A DNA stretch of 64,000 nt from Gemmataceae bacterium (GTDB taxonomy: Bacteria > Planctomycetota > Planctomycetia > Gemmatales > Gemmataceae). Under the pieces are notes generated by a model, which worked only from the letters and a program-made list of their open reading frames with translations, did not search any database and was not told the DNA's origin. Both the position numbers and the translations under genes were made by a program. Where the stretch lies: NCBI GenBank assembly GCA_019636445.1, contig JAHBXO010000004.1, forward strand, positions 62,001 to 126,000, given 5' to 3'. Positions 26,102 through 34,342 of the stretch are shown one piece after another; positions within the stretch are counted from its first letter, which is position 1, and each line of letters starts with the position of its first letter.

Positions 26102-26548
26102 GGCAGCCGTCCCTCCTTTGCCGTTGGCGCAGCGGTCGCCGCGCCGTTCAGAACGACGCCGGTGCGTGGGGAAAGGTTCATCGACTGGATGAACATTCTA
26201 CCCGGCGGAGCGGACGGTTCGCAAGCATCCAGCGGTGGCGGAAGGCCGGAACTTCATGAAAAGTTTGCAATGAAGAAAGGGTCGAGATCTTGAAAAGACG
26301 AAAGGCCGAAACCGAAAAGCCGATCCGATTTCGTGCTGTCGTTCTTTCGGGGTATCGTGATTTCGGACGTCGTGATTTCGCAGTCGTCGGAAGTGAAAAG
26401 TGTCCCGCCGCGGACCTCTTCAGCGTCGCCCAGTCACCAAATCGGCCACACGGCGGGACAATCGACAATAACACGGGAAGCGATTGGGAACAATATTCCG
26501 CGCCGGATTTTCATTCAAGCATGTCGGACGCGCCGGTCTTTCGGACAT
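26102..26548. other. Intergenic region, no gene recognised
   Basis: This stretch between two minus-strand genes contains no ORF with gene-like composition. It includes a direct repeat GTGATTTCG (near 26349 and 26364) and a mid-GC, mixed sequence. The HNH promoter should lie at its left side, but no convincing -35/-10 pair was found. Confidence 0.5.
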
Positions 26549-27238
26549 TTACCGGGCGAGGGCGCGATACAAATTGGCCAAGTGGTGCCAGCCGCTCGTT
26601 TCGGGCAGAAGTTTTGCGGCCTCGGCGAAGGAGGCCGCCGCATCGGTGGAGCGACCGGCGGCGAGCGCCGCGACTCCACGATTGAAGTGGACCGGTCCGC
26701 TCGCGGGCAGCGCGGCCCAGATGGCTTCGGCCTGCTTCCGGTCGCCACGCGACCAGGCGAGCGCGGCTCGCTCGTTGGCGAGCAACGATTCGGAGACACC
26801 TTCGGCTTCGTTCAGGAGTCGATCGGCTTCGTCGAACCGCCGGGCCACGCGGGCCGCCGCGGCCGCGAGGATCGTGTCTTTCGCCGTCCAGCCAAGTGGT
26901 TCCGCGGTTGCGGGAATGGGTTTCTTCTGGAGCAGGATCGAGACGTCGCGGACCTGTTGGGGGAAATTTCCGAGCGCCATCGGCAGGAAATCGGCGTCGG
27001 TGGACTGGCGCACGCAAGCGGCCCAATCGGTCGGCATCGGGCCGGGCTTCGCCCCGTCGCCCAGGCCAGCGAGGACCGCCGTGGCTTCGCTCCAGGCGGT
27101 ACGCGGGTCGGTCGCAAAACTCGCGGGCATTTCGTGCGGTGTCACCGCGGCGTCGCCGACTTCGCTCACGGGCCGGGAGACGAAGCGGGCGGTCAGATCC
27201 GCCAGGGTCGGCTGGGCAAACTTCGCGGCCGGGTTCAT
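26549..27238 (-). CDS. Tetratricopeptide-like protein
   Basis: A 229-residue soluble protein with alanine-rich helical repeats in its C-terminal half: AAAAARVARRFDEADRLLNE, ALAWSRGDRKQAEAIWAALP, FNRGVAALAAGRSTDAAASF and ANLYRALA. These fit degenerate TPR units, which mediate protein contacts. No signal peptide or membrane segment is evident. I prefer the ATG at 27238; a GTG five codons upstream is possible. Neither has a good Shine-Dalgarno sequence. It is divergent from the large membrane protein at 27375, separated by about 136 bases. The function is unknown. Confidence 0.7.
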   Translation of the reverse strand: MNPAAKFAQPTLADLTARFVSRPVSEVGDAAVTPHEMPASFATDPRTAWSEATAVLAGLGDGAKPGPMPTDWAACVRQSTDADFLPMALGNFPQQVRDVSILLQKKPIPATAEPLGWTAKDTILAAAAARVARRFDEADRLLNEAEGVSESLLANERAALAWSRGDRKQAEAIWAALPASGPVHFNRGVAALAAGRSTDAAASFAEAAKLLPETSGWHHLANLYRALAR

Positions 27239-27337
27239 GGTCAATGCTCGCACGGAGGTTGCAGACTCAACGGGGGAACGCCCGTCTTACCGTTGCTTGC
27301 GCCGGTTCGCGCGGGTTTTTCCCGAACCGTACCGCAC

Positions 27338-27367
27338 TTGCGGGATCGGGCCGGTTCACGCTACTTT
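27338..27367 (+). promoter_or_regulatory. Putative promoter of the 27375 membrane-protein gene
   Basis: TTGCGG (27338-27343) and TACTTT (27362-27367) are 18 bases apart. The -10 ends 7 bases before the ATG, so translation would be leaderless. Confidence 0.45.
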
Positions 27368-27374
27368 CCCGGAC

Positions 27375-29282
27375 ATGGAAGAACCACCGGGATTTCGGGA
27401 GAAACCGATCTGGTTGCTGGCGATCGTGGCTCTGGCGATCGGTCAGGCCGGGCTGGCGTACCAGTTGTTCGGCGGACCGGTGGGCCTGCGGGACGATCGT
27501 CCGGTCGTCGCGGGCCGGCATCCGCTGCATTTCTATCACGGAATGCTGGGGGCGGACACGCTGCGTCAGCGGGCGGGCACCTCGTGTTACGATCCCAATT
27601 TTCAGGCGGGCTATCCGAAGACGCCCGTCTTTGACGGCGGCTGCCGGCCGGTGGAGTTGTTGCTGGCGCTGTTCCCGGCCGACGCCGGGCCGCGTGCCTA
27701 TAAGCTTGGACTCTTTTGGGGTTGCATCCTGGTTCCGTTCGTCTTCGCGCTCGCGGCGCGCGGGGCCGGTCTGACGGTCGCCGGCTCCACCCTCGCCGCC
27801 GCGCTCGGTTGCGCCGTCTGGTGGTCGCCCACGGTCCGAGACCTGCTGGACGACGGGCACCTGGACTTTCTGATTGCCGGTCTGGCGTCGGTCTGTTTCG
27901 TCGCGTGGCTGGCGCGATACCAGCGCGATCCCGGCCTCACCGCGTGGTGCGTCGTCGCGTTCGCTTCGCTCGTCGGCTGGTTCGGGCACCCGGTCGTCTG
28001 GATCGGCCTCGCTCCGATCGTCGGCCTGTACTATCTCGCCGCCGCACCGCGGCACGGACTGGCGTGGCATCTGGGCCTCTTCGGCACCATCCTCTTCGGC
28101 TTGCTGCCCAATCTGAACTGGCTGTGGGATTGGAGCAAGTTCTGGTGGCTGCGGCAGCCCTCCGTGGACGACATCGCCCCGCTGCCGACGTGGGGCGCGG
28201 TCGTCGATTCGTGGGCCGGCCACGCCAAACTCCTCGGCCCCGCGCCGTTCGGCTGGCCGCTCGTCGCCGTCGGCTTCCTCGGCTGCGTCCGCTGGCTGCG
28301 CGAGGGCCGTCGCGGCGTCGCGGCGCTGTTCCTCCTGACGGCCTCGTTCGCGTTCTTCATCGCGCGGCTCGGCACGGTCTGGTCCCCGCTGAGCAACGGC
28401 GAAGCCGACCGCGCCGCCGCGCTCGTCGTCGCGCTCGCCACCATCCCCGCCGCCGGTTGGTTCGCCGCGTGGGGGCGGAAATCCAAGATCGAAACGGCGC
28501 TGGCGCTCGGTGCCGTCGGCGCGGTCCTCGCGTTCGGCTGGGGCGGGCCGGCGGTTGACCCCGCCCGCAAGCCCCTGAACCTGCGCATCGAGCCGCTCGC
28601 GCTTGGCCTCTCGGCCGATCAGCAAGAACTGGTTCGCGGCCTCGGCGAACGCACAACCCCCGCGGCACGCATCCTCATGGAGGAAACGCCTACCGGCGAG
28701 GCCGGCTGGAACTGGACCGCGCTCCTACCGTGGCTTACGCAGCGCGCCTACCTCGGCGGGCTGGACCCGGACGCAAAGTTCGAGCACGCCTTCTGCCGGC
28801 TGCGCGGCGACACCCTCAACGGCCGCCGGCTCGTCGACTGGACCGACGCCGAACTGGAGGAGTTCGCCCGCCGCTACAACGTCGGCTGGGTCGTGGCACG
28901 ATCCCCCGCCGCGCGCGATCGCTGGCAGCGCGTTACGTTCGCGCGCGAGGTCGCCCGCTACAAGGACGGCGGCGACGTGCGCCTGTTCGAACTCGATCGC
29001 CCGCGGAGTTTCGTTCTCGTCGGTTCGGCGAACTGGGACCACGCCGACCGGCGCAAAATCGTGCTGACGGACGTGGTGCCGGTGGATGCGCCGAACCCGG
29101 ACGGCGGTCCGGTGCCGGTGAAGGTGGTCGGCTTAAGCTTGCATTATCAGGCCGGGCTGCGGGCGGGGCCGGGCGTGATTTCGATCGAACGCGATCCCGA
29201 CCCGTACGATCCGATCCCGATGCTCCGCCTGCGCGTCACGGGGCCGCTCTCGCGCGTCGTCATCTCGTGGGAGAACCCGTAA
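27375..29282 (+). CDS. Polytopic membrane protein, possible GT-C glycosyltransferase-like
   Basis: A 635-residue protein with about 9-10 hydrophobic helices in the first 440 residues (IWLLAIVALAIGQAGLAYQL, YKLGLFWGCILVPFVFALAA, LGLFGTILFGLLPNLNWLWD and others) and a soluble C-terminal domain of about 190 residues. The short luminal segment after helix 1, DDGHLDFLIAG in a later loop, and the overall plan resemble GT-C type (PMT/ArnT-like) membrane proteins, but I see no firm catalytic DxD/DE signature, so the assignment is tentative. The frame is open back to 26484 on the antisense side of the preceding gene; the ATG at 27375 starts at a logical N terminus. The ABC operon begins 75 bases downstream. 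Confidence 0.7.
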   Translation: MEEPPGFREKPIWLLAIVALAIGQAGLAYQLFGGPVGLRDDRPVVAGRHPLHFYHGMLGADTLRQRAGTSCYDPNFQAGYPKTPVFDGGCRPVELLLALFPADAGPRAYKLGLFWGCILVPFVFALAARGAGLTVAGSTLAAALGCAVWWSPTVRDLLDDGHLDFLIAGLASVCFVAWLARYQRDPGLTAWCVVAFASLVGWFGHPVVWIGLAPIVGLYYLAAAPRHGLAWHLGLFGTILFGLLPNLNWLWDWSKFWWLRQPSVDDIAPLPTWGAVVDSWAGHAKLLGPAPFGWPLVAVGFLGCVRWLREGRRGVAALFLLTASFAFFIARLGTVWSPLSNGEADRAAALVVALATIPAAGWFAAWGRKSKIETALALGAVGAVLAFGWGGPAVDPARKPLNLRIEPLALGLSADQQELVRGLGERTTPAARILMEETPTGEAGWNWTALLPWLTQRAYLGGLDPDAKFEHAFCRLRGDTLNGRRLVDWTDAELEEFARRYNVGWVVARSPAARDRWQRVTFAREVARYKDGGDVRLFELDRPRSFVLVGSANWDHADRRKIVLTDVVPVDAPNPDGGPVPVKVVGLSLHYQAGLRAGPGVISIERDPDPYDPIPMLRLRVTGPLSRVVISWENP

Positions 29283-29357
29283 CCGCCGGTCGCTTCCGCT
29301 TGTCACCGCGCGCGCCCGCCCTAACATACCGTCGCACAGGAGTCCCTCCCCCGGGCG

Positions 29358-30320
29358 ATGGATACACCCCCGATGGTTCAGCCCGCCATTCAGGTTCAAG
29401 ACCTCGTCAAGAACTACGGCCCCGTCGTCGCGGTGGACCGGATCAACTTCGAAGTCGGCCGCGGCGAACTCGTCGGCTTCCTCGGCAACAACGGTGCCGG
29501 CAAGTCCACCACCATGCGGGTGCTCACCACCTTCATGCCCGCCAGCTCCGGCTTCGCCCGCGTCGCCGGCTACGACGTCATGTACCAGTCCGACGACGTC
29601 CGCCGGAACCTCGGCTACCTGCCCGAAAGCGTGCCGCTCTACCCCGAAATGCGCGTGGAGGAGTATCTCCAGTACCGCGCGAAGATCAAGGGCGTCGAGC
29701 GCACCGGTCGGCCGAAGCGCATCGACTACTGTCTCGAACGCTGCCGCATCAAGGAAGTCCGCCGCCGGACGCTCGGCACGCTCTCGAAGGGCTATCGCCA
29801 GCGCGTCGGCCTCGCGGATACGCTCCTCGCCGATCCGCCCGTGCTCATCCTCGACGAACCGCTCTCAGGCCTCGACCCGGTACAGCAGGAGGAGACGCTC
29901 AAGACCGTCAAGGAACTCGGCGGCCAGCACACGGTGCTCTTCAGCAGCCACCACCTGCCGGACGTGGAGAAGGTGTGCGACCGCGTCATCATTATCCACC
30001 GCGGGCGCATCAAGTTCGACGGGCTGCTCTCGCAGATCGCGGCGAGCGTGCCGACGGTCGTGGTGGAGGCGCACGGCTCGGCCGACCAGGTGCGGCCGGT
30101 GGTGCTGGGCGTGAAGGGCGTGTTGGAAGTGAAGGACCTGCGCGCGGACGCGCCGGCGGACGGCTGGAGCGCGTTCGAGATCCTCGCCGAACCGGGGCAC
30201 GATGTGCGCGGCGCGGTCGCCGGGGCGATCCACAAAGCCGGGCACGCCCTGCGAAAGCTGGAACTGCGGCGCGAGAAACTGGAAGACATCTACATGCGCA
30301 CCGCGCTCCGGGGCGAATGA
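29358..30320 (+). CDS. ABC transporter ATP-binding protein (GldA-like)
   Basis: A 320-residue ABC ATPase. Walker A is GNNGAGKST, the signature is LSKGYRQRVGLA, Walker B is VLILDEPLSGLDP, and the switch His is in LFSSHHLPDVE. The C-terminal 90 residues form the extra domain of the GldA/NatA-like group (DUF4162-like). It energises the membrane protein encoded next, probably for export or surface assembly. It starts a four-gene operon: the permease at 30337, the GldG-like protein at 32108 and the DUF4340 protein at 34343. AGGAG lies 14 bases upstream of the ATG; an ATG five codons later is an alternative start. Confidence 0.93.
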   Translation: MDTPPMVQPAIQVQDLVKNYGPVVAVDRINFEVGRGELVGFLGNNGAGKSTTMRVLTTFMPASSGFARVAGYDVMYQSDDVRRNLGYLPESVPLYPEMRVEEYLQYRAKIKGVERTGRPKRIDYCLERCRIKEVRRRTLGTLSKGYRQRVGLADTLLADPPVLILDEPLSGLDPVQQEETLKTVKELGGQHTVLFSSHHLPDVEKVCDRVIIIHRGRIKFDGLLSQIAASVPTVVVEAHGSADQVRPVVLGVKGVLEVKDLRADAPADGWSAFEILAEPGHDVRGAVAGAIHKAGHALRKLELRREKLEDIYMRTALRGE

Positions 30321-30336
30321 ATCGCACGAGGAATCC

Positions 30337-32106
30337 ATGAGCGAAGAGCGGCCGGTGGAAGTGGCCCCGTCGAACGTGCGGGCCGACGAGATGGGCGCCA
30401 CGCAGTTGGTCGGGCTGACCGGCATGGGCCTCGCCGCGCTCGGCGCGATCGTCGTGGTGGCGAACCAGTTCGGCCCGCGCGTGCTCACGGCCGGCGCCGG
30501 CTACCTGCTCGCGGCGTTCGGCCTCGTCGCGATGTTCTACCACGCCCTCCGCGATTCTTCCCTCGAGATCCGCCGCGCGTACCTCTTCTTCGGCGCCGGC
30601 CTCGTCCTCCTTGCGATCGTCTCCGCCATCGTCCCCGGCCCGCTCTTCGGCGACGTGAAGGATAAACAGCCCGGCTACCATTTCCTCCCGTGGTCCCCGC
30701 TCTTCGGCTTCCTCGGCCTGATCTTCCTCGTCACCCCGCTCCGCCACGAAACAGATTCCAACGTGCTGCGGTACGGGCTCACGGCGCTCCTCGCCGTCGG
30801 CGGCACGCTCTCCATCGGCGCCGTCGGCTTCGGCATCGCCAAACCCGACACGCTCGTCGGCCCCGGCATCCTCATGGGCATCCTCGGCCTCGGGTTCCTC
30901 GCCGCGTTCCTCTCACTCGTCGAAACCGCCGACGGTCCCGGACACCTTGTCGCCTCGATGCTCGGCCTGCTCGGCGCCGGGGCGCTCCTCTACGCCTTCG
31001 GACGATCCGTGTTCCCGACCGTGCTCTTCGAGGGGCCGCAGGCACTGAAGAACGCCTACCAGTCGTTCGACACCTGGAAGGTGCTGGCGCGGGCCGGCAT
31101 CGTCCTCGTCTTCGCCGGCCTCGGTGGTTGGGGCGCTCGCAATAAGAACTGGCCCGGCTGGCTCCGCGCCGGCTTCGCCGTCGTCGGCCTCGGATTCGCC
31201 GCCGTCTTCGTCGTCGCCGCTACGACCCCGGTCGCCCTCGAATCCCCCAAGCCGTTCTTCGTCCCCAACGGTCTCCTGCTCGCCGCGCTCGGACTCGTCT
31301 ACCTCGCCGTCTCCGTCGGGATCGTCTCCGACAGCCCGTTCGTCGCCATGACCCGCCGCGAACTCGCCGGCTACTTCTACTCCCCCATCGCCTACATCGT
31401 CCTGCTCGGCATGGCCGTCATTCAGTTCGTTGGCTACTGGCTGTTCCTCAGCCTCGTCGTCCGAACCGGCGCAACCGGTGCCCGCTCGTTCCCCGAACCG
31501 ATCCTGCAGGCGTTCGTCCCCGGCACGTTCATCGGCCCCATTGCCGTCATCTTCCTCGTCCCCGCCCTCACCATGCGGCTCTTCAGCGAGGAGCGCCGCA
31601 GCGGCACCATGGAAGTCCTTATCACCGCGCCGGTGAACGAATGGCAGATCGTGCTCAGCAAGTTCTTCGGCTCGTGGTTCTTCTACATGCTCACGTGGGT
31701 GCCGATGGGGCTGTACCTGCTCGGCCTGCGATTCGAAGGCGGCGCGCCGTTCGACTACCGCCCGCTGCTCGGCCTGTACATCGCCATCGGCGTCACCGGC
31801 TTCGGCTTCATCGCGATGGGCCTGTTCTTCTCCAGCCTCACGAAAAACCAGATCATCGCCGCCGTGCTCACGTTCATGGCGATGCTCCTGATGCTGGCGC
31901 TCTACTGGAATTCGTACTTCGCCCGCGTCGGCGAAGGCTTCATCCGCGAACTGATGAACGCCTTAGCAATCGGCTCGTACTGGACGACGTGGGAGACGGC
32001 CGCCGGCGGCCAACTCCCCGTGCGCGACCTCGTGCTGCACGGCTCGCTGGCGGTCTTCTGGCTGTTCCTGACGGTGAAGTCGCTCGAAACGCGCAAGTGG
32101 GGATGA
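30337..32106 (+). CDS. ABC transporter permease (GldF-like, with extended N terminus)
   Basis: A 589-residue integral membrane protein. The C-terminal 250 residues are a typical ABC-2 permease: AMTRRELAGYFYSPIAYIVL, then the conserved loop LTMRLFSEERRSGTMEVLIT and APVNEWQIVLSKFFGSW, and five to six helices. The N-terminal 330 residues add about nine further helices with no domain I recognise. CGAGGA precedes the ATG, which is 16 bases after the ATPase stop. The next gene starts right after this stop (gap of one base), indicating translational coupling. Confidence 0.92.
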   Translation: MSEERPVEVAPSNVRADEMGATQLVGLTGMGLAALGAIVVVANQFGPRVLTAGAGYLLAAFGLVAMFYHALRDSSLEIRRAYLFFGAGLVLLAIVSAIVPGPLFGDVKDKQPGYHFLPWSPLFGFLGLIFLVTPLRHETDSNVLRYGLTALLAVGGTLSIGAVGFGIAKPDTLVGPGILMGILGLGFLAAFLSLVETADGPGHLVASMLGLLGAGALLYAFGRSVFPTVLFEGPQALKNAYQSFDTWKVLARAGIVLVFAGLGGWGARNKNWPGWLRAGFAVVGLGFAAVFVVAATTPVALESPKPFFVPNGLLLAALGLVYLAVSVGIVSDSPFVAMTRRELAGYFYSPIAYIVLLGMAVIQFVGYWLFLSLVVRTGATGARSFPEPILQAFVPGTFIGPIAVIFLVPALTMRLFSEERRSGTMEVLITAPVNEWQIVLSKFFGSWFFYMLTWVPMGLYLLGLRFEGGAPFDYRPLLGLYIAIGVTGFGFIAMGLFFSSLTKNQIIAAVLTFMAMLLMLALYWNSYFARVGEGFIRELMNALAIGSYWTTWETAAGGQLPVRDLVLHGSLAVFWLFLTVKSLETRKWG

Positions 32107-32107
32107 A

Positions 32108-34315
32108 ATGGATTCGGCACCGACGGAACCGATGACGGCGAAACCCCTGAACGTGGCGGCGATCCTGTTCGTCCTCGCGGCGCTCTGGGTCGTTCCGGCG
32201 GCGTGGTGCGGCTACAAGGTCTTCAAGGTCGGCCCCGCTGCCACCGAGAAAGATCCGGCCAACCCCGACGCGCCGCCGAAGGAGATCGTCTCGATCGACG
32301 AGAACCGGCCGAGCTACGTCGTCACGCTCGTGCTGAGCGCTTTTGGGGCAATGAAGTGCTTGCTAGGAGCTTTCTTCACAAGAAAGTCAATTTCAGAAAA
32401 TGAACCGAATGCCGTAGATGCGACACATCGTTATGCTTCGAGGCGACTCGGCGGACTGTTAGGACTATTTACGTGGTATCAATTGCAGGATGAAACATCC
32501 GAGATCGAAAAGCACGAGCGATTTAGCGTAATAGTTCTAGTTATTCTCGGGTTGCTCTCCGGCCTGTTGATGATGGGTATCGCGACGTGGTACTTGATCG
32601 ACGAATATCAACTACTGACTAACTGGCTTACAAAAAAGGACACTAAAACTAAAGAACTTTGGCGCATTCTAGTACCCGCCATCCTGTTCCTCGCAGGAAG
32701 CGCATTGGCGTTTGTTGTTGCTCAGCCCGCTCGACAATACGAGCGTCATGATCAAGTTATTCGCCGCCTCGTCTACGGCACCAACTTCGCCGTCACCGGC
32801 GTTCTCCTCTTCGCCGCGCTCGTCGTCCTCAACGGCTTCGTCGCCCTGCGCGTCCCGCAACGCCTCGACACCACCGCCAGCGGCTACTACTCGATCGCCC
32901 CCTCCACCGAGGAGTACGTCCGCAACCTCGCCGAGAAGGTCACCGTCTACAACTTCGGAACGCCCAGCGACCAAGGCTCCGCCGAGACGCAGGTGCTGCT
33001 GCAGGCGTGCCAGGACCTGAACCCGTCGAAGTTCGTCGTCCGCACGCCCGGCCGCGGCATGAGCGCCGCCGAGTTCCAGAAACTCCGGGCGAAGTTCCCG
33101 AGTGTCGATTACAGCAACGTCGCGATGATCGTGGCGCTCGGCGAGGACGAGACACGGTATTCATCCATCCGCGATACGGAGCTGATTCGCAGCGAAGGCG
33201 AGATGGGCGAAGGGCCGCCGCGCGTCTTTTACGAGGGCGAGTCCCGGTTCGTCCGCGAGCTGCTCTTCCTCTCGGAAGGGAAGAACAAATCGACCGTCTA
33301 CTTCACGCAGGGGAACGGCGAGCTTTCGCTCGGGCCGACCGGCGGGCAGCGCCCGGCGAAGGAGCGATCGATCGGCGAGCTAAAGACGTTCCTGGAGAAG
33401 CAGAACCTGAACGTGCAGCCGCTGCCGTTCGACTCGAAGACGCCGAAGCTGCCGGAGGACGCGGCGGTGATCGTGGTGGCGGACCCGACTCTGCCGCTGC
33501 CGAAGGAACTGGCCGAAGAATTGACGAAGTTCATGACTGTGGAAAAGAACGGGAAGAAGGGGAAACTGATCGTGCTGGCCGGCCCGCACGGCACCCCGCG
33601 CGGGGACGCGGTGATCTCGACGGGGCTGGATGAGTTGCTGAAGACGTTCAACGTCCAGCTCGCGCCGGGGTTCCTGTTCAACCGGCCGAACGAGCAGTTC
33701 CCGGCGGAACTGGTGATCGGGCTGGCGTCTCCGGAATTGCAGGCGAGCGGGCATCCGGTGGCGGGGTCGCTGCCGCCGGCGCGGCAGGGCCGCCCGGTGC
33801 CGATGCCCAACGCTCGCGCCATCGAGATTCTCCCCAACCCGAACCCCGCGATCCAGGCGACGGCGCTCGTGCAAACTCTCGGCGGCGAGTTGTTCACGTG
33901 GCAGGAACCGGACGCGCAGGTGGACACCGACGCGACCTTCAAGAAGCTGATGGCGCAATACAAGGTAAACCCGCGCGACACGGCCCAGAAAAAGAAGATG
34001 TCCGCGGACCCGGTGGTGCTCGCCGCCGTCGTCAGCGAGGGGAATACGCCGCGGATGGTGGTCGTCGGCAACGGCGAACTGTTCAACGACGCCTCCGCCG
34101 CGCTACAGAAGGAAAACATGGGCTTCAAGCTGGTGCACGCGAGCATCGACTGGCTGCGCGACCGGCCCGTCGTGGACGTGGCGAGCAAGCAGTTCGGCTT
34201 CTACACGCCCCAGGCGAAGATGGATCGGATGCGGCTGTTGTTCCTCCCCTTCGGCCTGGCGGTGCTCGGCATCGTCGGCCTCTCCGCCGGCGTCTGGGTC
34301 ATCCGGCGGAAGTAG
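32108..34315 (+). CDS. GldG-like ABC-associated membrane protein
   Basis: A 735-residue protein with an N-terminal helix (VAAILFVLAALWVVPAAWCG), several more helices up to about residue 260, a large extracytoplasmic region, and a C-terminal helix (LLFLPFGLAVLGIVGLSAGV). The soluble part has the pattern of the GldG/ABC-type uncharacterised transport system family: DTTASGYYSIAPSTEEYVRN, VTVYNFGTPSD, VYFTQGNGELSL, AAVIVVADPTLPLPKELAEE and a final VVVGNGELFND. It belongs to the operon with the ATPase, permease and DUF4340 protein. Codons from about 32336 to 32762 (residues 77-218) are strikingly AT-rich compared with the rest, though the frame is intact. Confidence 0.88.
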   Translation: MDSAPTEPMTAKPLNVAAILFVLAALWVVPAAWCGYKVFKVGPAATEKDPANPDAPPKEIVSIDENRPSYVVTLVLSAFGAMKCLLGAFFTRKSISENEPNAVDATHRYASRRLGGLLGLFTWYQLQDETSEIEKHERFSVIVLVILGLLSGLLMMGIATWYLIDEYQLLTNWLTKKDTKTKELWRILVPAILFLAGSALAFVVAQPARQYERHDQVIRRLVYGTNFAVTGVLLFAALVVLNGFVALRVPQRLDTTASGYYSIAPSTEEYVRNLAEKVTVYNFGTPSDQGSAETQVLLQACQDLNPSKFVVRTPGRGMSAAEFQKLRAKFPSVDYSNVAMIVALGEDETRYSSIRDTELIRSEGEMGEGPPRVFYEGESRFVRELLFLSEGKNKSTVYFTQGNGELSLGPTGGQRPAKERSIGELKTFLEKQNLNVQPLPFDSKTPKLPEDAAVIVVADPTLPLPKELAEELTKFMTVEKNGKKGKLIVLAGPHGTPRGDAVISTGLDELLKTFNVQLAPGFLFNRPNEQFPAELVIGLASPELQASGHPVAGSLPPARQGRPVPMPNARAIEILPNPNPAIQATALVQTLGGELFTWQEPDAQVDTDATFKKLMAQYKVNPRDTAQKKKMSADPVVLAAVVSEGNTPRMVVVGNGELFNDASAALQKENMGFKLVHASIDWLRDRPVVDVASKQFGFYTPQAKMDRMRLLFLPFGLAVLGIVGLSAGVWVIRRK

Positions 34316-34342
34316 TTCCATTCGAGATCGGCGGAGTTCGCG

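Noticed and set aside
26484..27374. Upstream extension of the membrane protein at 27375 by 297 codons
   Set aside because: This part lies opposite the tetratricopeptide-like gene and has antisense-like composition. The hydrophobic N-terminal helix begins soon after the ATG at 27375.
32336..32762. Frameshift or pseudogene as explanation of the codon island in the GldG-like gene
   Set aside because: The frame is open throughout and joins the flanking family regions without a break. The codon change is real but not due to loss of frame.
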